Part shown: one piece after another, positions 37,369-46,322 of the stretch | Numbering within the stretch: position 1 is the first letter of the stretch | How the letters are laid out: every line of letters begins with the position of its first letter | Source of the DNA: Ramazzottius varieornatus | Lineage: Eukaryota > Tardigrada > Eutardigrada > Parachela > Ramazzottiidae | NCBI GenBank assembly: GCA_001949185.1 | Contig: BDGG01000004.1 | Location: forward strand, 3,107,267-3,171,266 | DNA length: 64,000 nt | Reading direction: 5' to 3' | Program-made: the position numbers and the translations under genes | The notes under the pieces: model-generated | The model's input: only the letters and a program-made list of their open reading frames with translations | Databases searched by the model: none | Told to the model about the DNA's origin: nothing

Positions 37369-37920
37369 TCATTCATCCGCAGCTTCCTCATGGCTATCAT
37401 CATTGCGCGAAGCGTCCGTCACGTTCTCTGCATTGTTATCGCCGAGCTGTGAGATGTCTTGCTGAAGAACTGCCAGTGACAAGCGAAACGCTTGGCGATT
37501 GTCCAGAGTTTCCTCCAGGCTGGATATTCGACCCTGCAGGTCCGCACGTTCGTTCTCCAGACGACGGCGCTTGGCTTCCAGCCGAGCCTTCAACTCCTCC
37601 AGCTCTTTCAGTCGTTCATGCAGTTCAGCCAGCTTCTCCTCCAACACACGTTTCCGTTCTTTCAACTCATCGTTCAGTCGCTGAAGCTCTTCTCGGGCGT
37701 AAGCGTCCAGTATATGCTCTACGAAAAAACAGGACTGTCAAAAGTCAGTGACAGGAGAAAACGAGGATAGCAAGCTCGATCCATGAACTGTGCCACTGTG
37801 AATTAAATACGTAGGCTTACCAACGAGGTCGGGATCATCTCTCGGCAGAACGCGGAGAAGAGGCTGACTGGTCTCAGGGATCTTTGACATTAGCTGGGAA
37901 TACACGTGAAGTTCTGGCAT
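37369..37920 (-). CDS. Small coiled-coil protein, function unknown
   Basis: Two exons, 37920-37821 and 37718-37369, code for 149 residues. The GTAAGC donor and TCGTAG acceptor agree in phase. Residues 1-33 (MPELHVYSQLMSKIPET, then DDPDLV) form a short polar head. From about residue 37 a single long heptad-rich helix follows (EELQRLNDELKERKRVLEEK and on), very rich in Glu, Lys, Leu and Arg. The last 25 residues are acidic and Asn/Asp-rich. Length and shape resemble small adaptor subunits of larger complexes, but I cannot match a named family. It converges with MYPT. Confidence 0.6.
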
Positions 37921-38927
37921 TCTGGAGTGTATCCGAAGATAGTACGTAGATATTACAGATGCGCGGACTACTGGTGGGTTACGTCAGGCAGCGGGCACCA
38001 TCAACACTCTCATGGATCCTTAGAGCTCTTCGTGCTCCGGATTCAAAACGTTGTGGGCCCGAAGTGTCGAAGTGAAGATCAGCATCAACATCAACATCAC
38101 TCTGGCATCAAAATCTCCGAAGAAATGGACAACAAACAAGATCCTCAGCTGCTGTGGTATTAGCAGGCGGGCTTTGCCGTCCAGCAACCAATGCCGAAAT
38201 AAATCCGATTTATCGCAATCCGCCATCTGTATTCCATTTTGAGGAACCCGGAAGTTGCTCGGAAAACCATATTTTTATTGGGTTCTCGGTAGTCTGGAAT
38301 TCCGTAAAAGTATCCATCACGCCAAAGAAAAACGCTTCACTATAAACCTCCAGAAAAATATGCTTTACATGGAGCAGTACAATAGGAACATCTTCAGGGT
38401 AGGCGTTGTTGCAGAAGGGTTAAGGAATCTGAAAGGGTACAGAACAGAGTGCAAGAGAAGCTTTAGCCAAACACTGATAGTGGTGCGCGAAGTTCCGGGT
38501 CGTTCGAACTGACTTCGGAGCTCGGGCGAGCGAGAATAAATTAAAAAATGGACTAATGCTAAAGATGGCCAAGCGAAGGGGTTTTACAGTCCTTCAAATT
38601 CTCGCATGCTGTGATTGCTGTCCTCAGCGTTGGAATCAAACCTCAAAGTGAAACAAGACAACAGAAAGTATTAGCTTGTCCGAACCAGTCTTTCCATCCA
38701 ACCGGATGTTCTGCAGAAGGGTCCGTTTCGAACACTTTCCCAAAGTAGAAATACGTAAAACTTTTCCAGAAGAATTCGCAACATATCCGGATTCCGGATG
38801 GAGGTCTGACACTTATAGAACCTCAGCCGCACGCAGAAGCAGAAGTGTATGTCATACGCACTGTAAACGGAGCATAGCATCTTCGAGAAACCACAGTCCT
38901 TGATCATGATCAGCATTCACACGAAGG
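37921..38927. other. Stretch without a resolved gene
   Basis: Several plus-strand frames look partly protein-like. One near 38765-38855 follows an AG (TTTTCCAG) and reads RIPDGGLTLIEPQPHAEAE. They might be exons of the doubtful gene that ends at 39290, but their phases do not join with the splice sites I can find. Confidence 0.3.
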
Positions 38928-39290
38928 GTGTCATGTTGTTTCTTGGCCAGAAAGCGCAAGCTTTCTTCCGGATCAGTCTGTGGGGACCCGACCGATCTTT
39001 ACTTGCAAACTAATTACCCTTGTCCTAATCAATCTTACGGTCGAGGCCCGCGAACCAATCGGAGTCATCAGGCAAAGAAAATTTTGATACTGTACTTGAA
39101 CATTGTCTCGCCAGCTTCTTTCGATCCATACTATGGCACGGGTAAAGCTGAAAACACATCAACTGACCGGTTACCAACCTCTACGTCGGATACCGTATCA
39201 AATCGGACTTCAAGGGAGGAACCGGCAAATAACGGCATTGATCACAAGAGGCATTTTACAGACGAGGAAGTCCGATCCAGCGATTATTAG
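38928..39290 (+). CDS. Possible last exon(s) of an unrecognised gene
   Basis: An open frame of about 120 codons ends at 39288-39290, only 18 bases before the stop of the convergent MTRFR gene. The content is polar and low in hydrophobics (GDPTDLYLQTNYPCPNQSYG; later TGKAENTSTDRLPTSTSDT). It looks like a disordered tail. A short intron around 39070-39115 is possible. I find no start and no family. It could instead be 3' UTR. Confidence 0.28.
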   Translation: MSCCFLARKRKLSSGSVCGDPTDLYLQTNYPCPNQSYGRGPRTNRSHQAKKILILYLNIVSPASFDPYYGTGKAENTSTDRLPTSTSDTVSNRTSREEPANNGIDHKRHFTDEEVRSSDY

Positions 39291-39308
39291 GGCGGAAGAC
39301 CGAGCAAT

Positions 39309-39917
39309 CTACTGTTGTGTCGATTTCACAGAGGTTTCCTTTGAGCTTTCTCCATTCGAAACTATTTCGAAATGATTCTGTTTAAACTGGCGCTTCAGTT
39401 CCAGCTTTGCTTTGGACTTTGCGTGTTTAGCAGCTTCCCGTGCTAGATGTTCTCTTGTTCTCCTTCTAATGTAGCTCTCTTCACCATTAAAGTGCAAATC
39501 TAGCCTTTCCTGCATGATTTCTCGAGCTCGTAGACGGTTCTGCTCCTGGGTTCTTTGTTCCTGACATTTCACCACAATCTTGGTAGGTAGGTGGATCAGC
39601 TGAACGCACGTCTCAAGCTTGTTGACGTTCTGCCCACCCGGACCGCCGCTCTACAAAACAGCAGCAATAAAATTTATTATCAATTGACGATCAGGGATCA
39701 TGGATCATGATCCATCGTACGCTGTGACCAAGCCACCGAGTAAACGTACCCGTACAAAACTTTCTTTCAGCTCCGATTCATCCAGGGGAGGGTACACGTG
39801 CTTGAAACGACATCGTGGACGAGGCGAGAATGATGGACAAGTCGATGTTAGCCAGTCAAACAGCACGGAACGCGAACATGGATCCCGCGATGAGCTGAGC
39901 AAGGTTCGTCGAATCAT
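39309..39917 (-). CDS. MTRFR: Mitochondrial translation release factor-like protein MTRFR (C12orf65 type)
   Basis: Two exons, 39917-39750 and 39650-39309, code for 169 residues, very near the human length of 166. The exon junction falls just before SGGPGGQNVNKLETC, the class I release-factor GGQ loop that triggers peptidyl-tRNA hydrolysis. Upstream is LDESELKESFVR and downstream QEQNRLRAREIMQERLDLHF, then a Lys/Arg-rich helix tail, as in MTRFR. The family lacks codon-recognition domains and rescues stalled mitochondrial ribosomes by acting on large subunits with stuck peptidyl-tRNA. The start region MIRRTLLSSSRDPCSRS is basic and Ser-rich, fitting a mitochondrial presequence. Confidence 0.9.
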
Positions 39918-40865
39918 CACATAGTCAGACGGTTGTGGATCGACTGAGGAGTGGAATTTGGAAGGAAGAACGGTTCACGAATCTCGGAATCAGCGCCGTA
40001 AGAAAAAACGTGAGCCCTGGACGCTCATGATCAAGCCTGAAAGCCACTAAAGTGAGTGTAGGCATGATACCCTACAAAGTCCTCTTATAGACTTATAGTA
40101 TAGTTATAGCCGATCGGCGTACAGCATTTCCGTCCCTTTCGTTCCGCCGTTGCCTCTGTTGTGGTTGTATCAAGTCAGCGTTGTACGATGGCGTACGTTT
40201 CTGTGCCAGCACGCACGGTGCACAGACAACACGGCCAACAATTTAGGGAAGTTGCGCTGAGAAGAAACCCACGGCTCAGCTTGCTAGACTGCTATATAAG
40301 TCAGCAGTTTGCGGCAGTATGGAAAGCTCTTCCGGGCACCAGTACAAACATTGCGAGCAAGTATCAGTCAGAGCGTTCAAACGATCAGTGCTATTCTACT
40401 ATGCAATTAAAATTATTAAAGTCACGTGCTAATATCAAGTCTACATCAAGTCTAGCTGACTGCAAGTACAATCAATTATGGCTGACGAGTTTCAATTATT
40501 AAAATTAATGTTCGATTTCCTATCATGGATCAATCAATCAAGCGAACACCAAGCCGCACAATTAAAACGATTTTAATCATTAAACTCGATTTCCTATTAT
40601 AATGATTAAAACAACACTGCAAACGATCTGTTACGAGCTCTTCTACGTCACCCTACACAGCCAACAGGCGTGCTGATACGTCACGATTTGAACAGCCAGT
40701 CAAAAACTGAGCCTAAAACAATCGGCTATACTTAGGGTACAATAAAGAGTACATGTGCTATATGACATGATAGTTGATATGACCATGTAGTATATGTAGT
40801 ACATATACTCTATATATATTTAGTATATGTAGTATGTATATTATGTATGGTACGTACGATGGACG
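39918..40865. other. AT-rich start of the transposon island
   Basis: No gene is supported. From 40380 the DNA is rich in ATTAAAATT words and in repeats of CGATTTCCTAT. At 40740-40855 it becomes TATATGTAGTA-type simple sequence. Confidence 0.45.
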
Positions 40866-41262
40866 ATGCGAACCCAGGGATGGGCATGCTTCCTCGTATG
40901 ATATGTTAGTGTGATATGCCTGAAACTACTGGTATATGATGCTGCAGTATGTACCGTAATATGTGAGTATGTACCGTAAGGCAATCTTGGGAAGGGTATG
41001 CTCCGGCTTATGATATGTCCGTATGATATGCCTGAAACTACTGGCATATGACATTGTAGTAGGTACAGTATGTGTAGGAGACGAGGACAGGGATGGGTAT
41101 ACCCAACGTATGATATGACCTTGTGATATGCGTGAAGTAGTGGTATGGAACACTGCGTATGATGCGTATCGAAGAAGGTGAGGACGGGAAAGGGTAGAGC
41201 ACCGTATGATATGTGCTTCTGATATGGGTGATTAACAGGCACAGCGGTACACCAGGGTTGAA
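40866..41262. repeat. Degenerate minisatellite, about four copies of a 96-112 base unit
   Basis: The anchor TATGATATG recurs at 40897, 41009, 41109 and 41205 (steps of 112, 100 and 96). Each copy is preceded by a GGGATGGGTATG-like word and followed by a GTGATATGCCTGAAACTACT-like word in the first three copies. The copies differ strongly, so the array is old. Confidence 0.75.
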
Positions 41263-41348
41263 CAGTGATAGAGAGCGGTTCCGATATGATAGGGTTATCT
41301 GATATGGTATAAGCGCTGCGACACCCAGTGATAGAGAGCGGTTTCCGA
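41263..41348. repeat. Short direct repeat CAGTGATAGAGAGCGGTT
   Basis: The word occurs at 41263 and again at 41326, 63 bases apart, each followed within a few bases by CCGA. It may be one further unit of local tandem growth or a target-site trace near the hAT gene. Confidence 0.5.
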
Positions 41349-41513
41349 AACTACTTACGAAGGTATGGGAGACAAGTGAAGCTTGGTCATTTGTAACCGA
41401 CTAATGTTTTTTGTGAAGTTGCGGGTCACAATGAAGTGCCACTTATGATGCCCCGTCCCATCTTGATGCGCCGATGTCGTTCGGAAATTGTTAGCGTGGG
41501 ATCAGCTAACAAG

Positions 41514-41546
41514 TTTGGAACTCCAAATACAGTTGGAATTCCAAAA
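41514..41546. repeat. Palindrome module 1 (TTTGGAACTCCAAA + GTTGGAATTCCAAA)
   Basis: Two 14-base palindromes start at 41514 and 41533, spaced 19 bases, inside the facing plus-strand ORF. Confidence 0.9.
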
Positions 41547-41618
41547 AGATCTACCGAGCTTCAAACTGCGAAACCGCTAACGCTGCCCGTCGTCATTCCT
41601 CAAGCTGTGAATGTTCCT

Positions 41619-41650
41619 GTTGGAAATCCAACTTCGGTTGGAGTTCCAAC
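41619..41650. repeat. Palindrome module 2 (GTTGGAAATCCAAC + GTTGGAGTTCCAAC)
   Basis: Starts at 41619 and 41637, spaced 18 bases, coding for Val-Gly-Asn-Pro and Val-Gly-Val-Pro in the plus-strand ORF. Confidence 0.9.
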
Positions 41651-42426
41651 TGAGTCCGCAGTAAATCATCCCAAGACCTACTACCACGCGCATCGAGATA
41701 AGACTCGAGCGGCCAACTACATCCGTGCCACTCAGAAGTTCGTGACTTGGCGCGACAGCAGAAAAAGCAGACGTAGTTAACTCGGGAACAAGAGGACAAC
41801 GAGCGAAACTTCGTACGACTTCGTGAAAAGCGAGAGTTGGAAGACAAGCGAGCAAGAGAAGACAGAGATGTCGCAGATAGGTATGCTGCGGAAGACAGTC
41901 GTCGTGTTCTCGATCGTAAGCAAGAAGACTTAGATTTCGAGCAGCGAGCTCCTGACTACTGCGCCATGTATCGTGGTAAAGATCTTGTTTAGAGTTTCTC
42001 TACTGGTTTAATCACAGTACGGGACGCGATTCTGCCCGGTCGGTCTTAGCATTACTGTATGGCTGATTGATGGTAGTCCTGTTCAGTCGAAACCTGCCCT
42101 GGTAAACGTTAGTACGGTACGGTTGTGGCCACGGAACAAGTCAAGTGTTATGCCCCTTGGCTTTTGGTTTCCATGTTTGATTGTTAGATGGCCCATAACT
42201 CTGTCGTGTTGACGACCGGACAGAATCGTGTCCTACAGTGTAAGTCCCTTCAGTTTTTCCTGTAGCACTTATGGCTCTTTGGTGTCACCGTTGATGCAGT
42301 ATTTTTGACGGTCTTTCTTTTTTTAATAAATACAACGGTAAATCGAAATTAAAGTAGAAAAATAACATTGGTGCGATGGAATAACACAGGATGGAATAGT
42401 TCATTGTACAGTAATAATTAGTAGTG

Positions 42427-42455
42427 GTTGGAATTCCAACGGTTCGAGATCCAAC
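42427..42455. repeat. Palindrome module 3 (GTTGGAATTCCAAC + GTTCGAGATCCAAC)
   Basis: Spacing 15. It lies 5 bases beyond the stop codon of the hAT gene. The second copy has one arm mutation. Confidence 0.9.
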
Positions 42456-42873
42456 ATCTTTCAGCAACAGTAATATTTAGCAGTTCGTCTAACAACAACT
42501 TTCTGTTCCAATCTTTCACCACCAAGTCGATTCTTTTTACCGGCTGTAGCATCACCTGCTGTCGAAAACAGTCTTTCCGATGGCGCCGAAGAGCATTGTA
42601 TTACCAGAACATCCAAAGCGAAAGCACTCAGCTCAGGATACTCGGGTGTGTTTTTTGTAACCAGAATTTGCTTGGTTCGCTCTTCTGTGAGAAGGCGGCT
42701 GCAGTTGTTGAGAGTATGTAAGAGTATAACTGACGTTCTATAGGCAACTGCTGTTGTTCTGCTGTAGTATTCACTAGAGCACGAGCCAGAAGTTCCGTGA
42801 GGTACGAAAACTCGTCGTCGTCACCGACGACCTTGGACTGAGGTTGATCGTGATCTAGAAACAAAGACGATGA

Positions 42874-42902
42874 TTTGGAATTCCAACATTTGGAACTCCA
42901 AA
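42874..42902. repeat. Palindrome module 4 (TTTGGAATTCCAAC + TTTGGAACTCCAAA), in intron 5
   Basis: Spacing 15. It fills the middle of the 62-base intron 42916-42855. Confidence 0.9.
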
Positions 42903-43369
42903 GAGAGTTTAGTCACCTGTATTCGTGGAACCACAAGAATCATCGTTGAAAGTCGAATTCCACTTTTTGTCGTACTGCAGAACACCTTTCATTGCAATGG
43001 TTTGCTCCTTCTCCGTCAGAAGTCGGCGTAGCGCTGGATGTAACAGAGTTGCTACCATCATGATGGGTTCGAACATTAAGTGTTCAGGGTTCAACCATAC
43101 ACCGAAGCGTACCACCATGTCGACTTGCATCTCTACATAGAAAGGATTAGATAGTGCTGTTTTGATTCGTTATCGAGAATTACATACTTCTAATCAGCGG
43201 GAAAAAGGGATCCGCAATTCCATAGGAGCCCAGGTCTAACTCTTCAGCCAAAGTCTCCATATGGGATAGATGAGCCACAATGTCTTTCAGATGCGGTATG
43301 ATTTTATGGATGGTGCTTTCCTTTTCAGCTTGCATTCGAACCGTAATCTGAGAAGTACAGCATGTTTCC

Positions 43370-43398
43370 GTTGGATTTCCAACAGTTGGAAATCCAAC
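43370..43398. repeat. Palindrome module 5 (GTTGGATTTCCAAC + GTTGGAAATCCAAC), in intron 3
   Basis: Spacing 15. It fills the middle of the 71-base intron 43418-43348. Confidence 0.92.
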
Positions 43399-44202
43399 AA
43401 TTTGCGATGTTCACTTACCAGCTTGAACTTGCAAAGGAACTTGACAATTCCTTTCAGCACTAGCCATTCACCTTGAGATAAGTTAGGTACTTTGACTAGT
43501 TTCTCAACCAAGATTATCGTTTCTACAGCAGCCTGAATTTTGACCATTCTTTCCGCCATCAGAAGAGTGCTGGACCATCGTGTCTTGTTGTCTGAGATGA
43601 GCTTCAGACTGCCAGTCCGCGCCATAAGTGCAGCGACGGCGGTGTGAGAATGGCCGAAGCTATTTACAATCGCGCGAACTTTCGCCATGACATCCTCGAT
43701 CGGTGGACTCTTCTCGAACAACTTGACCACGAGCTGTAGAGTGTGCAAGAAGCGCGGATATCGGGAGTACTCGGTGAAAAGGTTTGAAGCTTCCAGCTCG
43801 AAAGCATCAACCTCTGCCGCCATCTCATCAACTTCCTCGTCGTCTTCCAGTGGTTCCTCCTCATCCAGCATACGCTGGACCATCGCTTCTTCTATCACCT
43901 GCAACTCGTCTTCTTCCGTAATACATTCTTCTAACTTCTTATCGTACAGCTTGAATGCGGCAATCATGTTGGATGCGTTGTCCGTCCTGACGACTGATAC
44001 TTTTTCTGGATTGATACCCCATTTCTCCAGTTCTTGTTTGAAGAGTTCGTACACATTCTTGGCTTTATGTGGGGGCGGAAATGAGACACAGCTCAGGTAG
44101 AGGTGGTGCCTTACATGGGTATTCTTGTTCGCAAAGTGTGCTGTGATTCCAAAGAACGCTTCGGTCATCCCCTTCTTCGTCCAGATATCTGGAAAACGAC
44201 AT

Positions 44203-44231
44203 GTTGGAGGTCCAACAGTCGGAATTCCAAC
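44203..44231. repeat. Palindrome module 6 (GTTGGAGGTCCAAC + GTCGGAATTCCAAC), in intron 2
   Basis: Spacing 15. It lies within the 67-base intron 44255-44189. Confidence 0.92.
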
Positions 44232-44873
44232 GTGAACAGTGAAACTGTTTCAGACCTGTTGTAAAGCCGATTCTTCCTGCATTCTTCAATAAATCTTTGA
44301 TATTTTGACGAAGCTGTCGTTCGATAGAATCCATAGATGCACGTACGAGCTTCGACGTGGGATTTGGCGCCCTGGGGTCCAAATGGTAAATCAGATCTTT
44401 GAAGCTATCATCTTCGACTCCATTGATAGTCATTGACGGTGATCGCAGAACGTAAAGGCCAAATTTTTTCAGAATGCTGTCATACCTGCAAGTGTAAAGA
44501 CCGGTAAACCATTGTAAAGAACGATAAGCTTATTCATGTATAGAGATTTGGATTTGAACAATGCGCTTGCCGTCGATTCTCCTTGCTGTATGGTTTTCTT
44601 GCTTGGGCCATCTCTGCCAACGTCGTCTGGTGATGTTTTTCGCCGCCCTTCTCCTTCTGAGCTTTCTGCTTCTCACACATCGCTAGAAACTCGTTGTTGG
44701 CCACTGGGTGCTTCATCAGATGAAGCCGATCGTTTCCTGTGTTCATTCCTTTACGCTTGGTCGAGCATCCTTCCGCGAGACAGACCGACTTATCCTCCAA
44801 CTCATGATGTCTGAAAAAGGTCCATATCGGTGAATCTTTCGGCCTTCCTGCTCCTGACTTCTTTGTCTTGACA

Positions 44874-44902
44874 GTTGGAGCTCCAACAGTTGGATCTCCA
44901 AC
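44874..44902. repeat. Palindrome module 7 (GTTGGAGCTCCAAC + GTTGGATCTCCAAC), in exon 1
   Basis: Spacing 15. On the minus strand it codes for Val-Gly-Asp-Pro-Thr-Val-Gly-Ala-Pro-Thr in front of the BED finger. Confidence 0.92.
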
Positions 44903-45481
44903 GCACGTGTCGCTCGCGGTAGTTGGAGAAGGCGAAGGGGGAGAATTTTCCGCCGGTCCGGTCAAGTCGACCGTCGTCCCAGGCTGAGTCCTCCTCTCCT
45001 TTATAGCCTGCTTCTTCGGCTTGGTGGAGCTTGGCCCTGTCTGACTTTTTCGCTTCTGACTATTTTTCGTGGGATTGGTCATGGCTGATGCTAAAATTAT
45101 GTGGCCGAGGACCAATAATACCAATTGAAGTACGAACGGTAGGAAAAGAAGAGCAAACTGCGAGTCCTAAATCAAGTCGAATAATCAATGCACCAACTTC
45201 ACGGTATGAGGTAGATTGCGTAATCGAGTACGTCAATTTGACTGAGGCTGAAATTTAAAATCAGCGCTCCGTATCCATCTCTTGTACTGATTAACCAGCT
45301 CTCGTCCGGGATAATATTTACCAAGGGATTTTCGTGGTACAATTCACTGTGGATTTGCTAGGCATCTTGTCATAATTAAAATTCGAAGCCCAGCTCTTCC
45401 AAATTTTAATTATTTTAATTGCTGCAAGTACGGATTTTAATTACCTATTTTACTATTGACTTCTGGGTCTAATTTTACTGT

Positions 45482-45503
45482 AATTTTACTATATAGTAAA
45501 ATT
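45482..45503. repeat. 22-base perfect palindrome upstream of gag
   Basis: A self-complementary AT-rich word centred on ACTATATAGT ends 10 bases before the gag start of the tyrosine-recombinase retrotransposon. It could be part of an internal complementary region or a promoter. Confidence 0.7.
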
Positions 45504-45513
45504 CGTCGTCTCG

Positions 45514-46322
45514 ATGACTCCAGCATCGCAGGCCACTGTACCTGTTACTCGGTCCCGCGGCAAAGCTGGCGTGAAGCGAAAGGTTGCGCATCGTCCATCC
45601 TCTGGACAGCGCGAACAAACTCAAGTCGCTGAAGGATCCAATACGAAAAACTGGAAGATAAGTTCGACCAAGTCCTCACTGCGCTTACTACCCTCATTAG
45701 TCAGGTGAGTGCGTCCCTCGGTGCCGATAAACAAACAGTGGCGCCACCCGAGACTACAGCTACTGTTTCCGATGGTGTGTCTCCCTCATCAGTTGCAAGG
45801 TCCGTACGTCAGCCGGTGGAGACGATTGCTATCTCAAATTCACCTACGGTTATCGTAGTCATTTCGAAGCTCGCTGAACCGGATCGTTCTTTCCATTTTG
45901 AGCCAATTTCTGACGCCACTGACAAACTTATGCAGGACCGCCGCGCATTCGTTAATCTTGGGTTGATCCTACCGCAGAAGTATGACCTGGACGTGTCCTC
46001 TGACGTTGATTCTGTCCTCAGCAATTTTGCTGGCGCTCTACAAAAGTACGCGGGTAAGGATCGGAAACGAAAGATCGACAGTTTCACTACCTGGTTGGAT
46101 GCCTTCATCATTTCATCAAACTTGTGGCTTGAGTACGATCAACGTTCCCGAATGATAATGAAGCATGCTGGTTCGACTGATCTCGAATGGCGTCGAGAAG
46201 ACCCGGACCTCAAAGCCGCGGTGGTTCGTGGTAACACCCGGGTGGTACTACCAACCTCGCACGTTTCCAGAGAGACCAAGTGCTACAACTGCAGTCAGTA
46301 CGGTCACATCGCTGTTGGTTAG
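45514..46322 (+). pseudogene. gag-like protein of the YR retrotransposon, frameshifted
   Basis: The reading starts at 45514 (MTPASQATVPVTRSRGKAG). Near 45637 a one-base shift is needed to enter the coiled-coil frame (KLEDKFDQVLTALTTL), which then stays open to 46322. The later part has DRRAFVNLGLILPQKYDLDV, and near its end the zinc-knuckle start CYNCSQYGHIA, after which a stop cuts the knuckle short. Gag proteins package the element RNA. The frameshift and the early stop mark this copy as decayed. Confidence 0.7.

Larger units (their letters stand above)
41436..41992 (+). pseudogene. Charged ORF pair beside the hAT transposase, probable passenger or decayed gene
   Basis: Two plus-strand open stretches lie 3' to the hAT transposase gene, facing it. 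The first (41436-41780) includes NTVGIPKRST and PVGNPTSVGVPTES, where the Val-Gly-x-Pro words are coded by palindrome modules, and ends with a basic part (HRDKTRAANYIRATQKF). The second, in another frame (about 41781-41992), is almost purely charged (REQEDNERNFVRLREKREL and RKQEDLDFEQRAPDY) and ends in a stop. The two probably formed one protein that is now frameshifted near 41780. I recognise no family. It may be an accessory ORF of the element or a host gene fragment. Confidence 0.4.
42461..45082 (-). pseudogene. hAT transposase with BED zinc finger, broken by one frameshift
   Basis: Six exons: 45082-44571, 44485-44256, 44188-43419, 43347-43188, 43132-42917 and 42854-42461, about 760 codons. 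Exon 1 carries a BED finger (SPIWTFFRHHELEDKSVC, then GC, then HLMKH). The hAT core shows GFTTDIWTKKGMTEAFFG, VVRTDNASNMIAAF and a TRWSSTLLMAERM motif. The C-terminal dimerisation block has YPELSAFALDVLVIQ and SAPSERLFSTAG. All three acidic residues of the hAT triad (D of TTDIW, D of RTDN, E of SERLF) are present. The last exon is one base short: its frame must shift at a run of six A (42651-42656), before the third acidic residue. Exon 3 has a long acidic insert. Intron 1 starts with GC (44570-44569). The frameshift could be a homopolymer error. Confidence 0.85.
41436..45124 (-). mobile_element. hAT-superfamily DNA transposon region
   Basis: The core is a BED-finger hAT transposase gene on the minus strand with the facing charged ORF on its 3' side. 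The limits given are those of the coding material; I could not find terminal inverted repeats or 8-base target duplications. Seven palindrome modules found only here run through the whole length. Confidence 0.7.

Noticed and set aside
40841-41242. 133-codon minus-strand frame rich in His, Tyr and Ser
   Set aside because: It is the translation of the degenerate minisatellite (repeated HITL/YH words), not a gene.
45082-45480. Terminal inverted repeats for the hAT element
   Set aside because: I compared likely hAT ends (CAGGG-type words at 40873 and 41254) with the right flank and found no matching partner.
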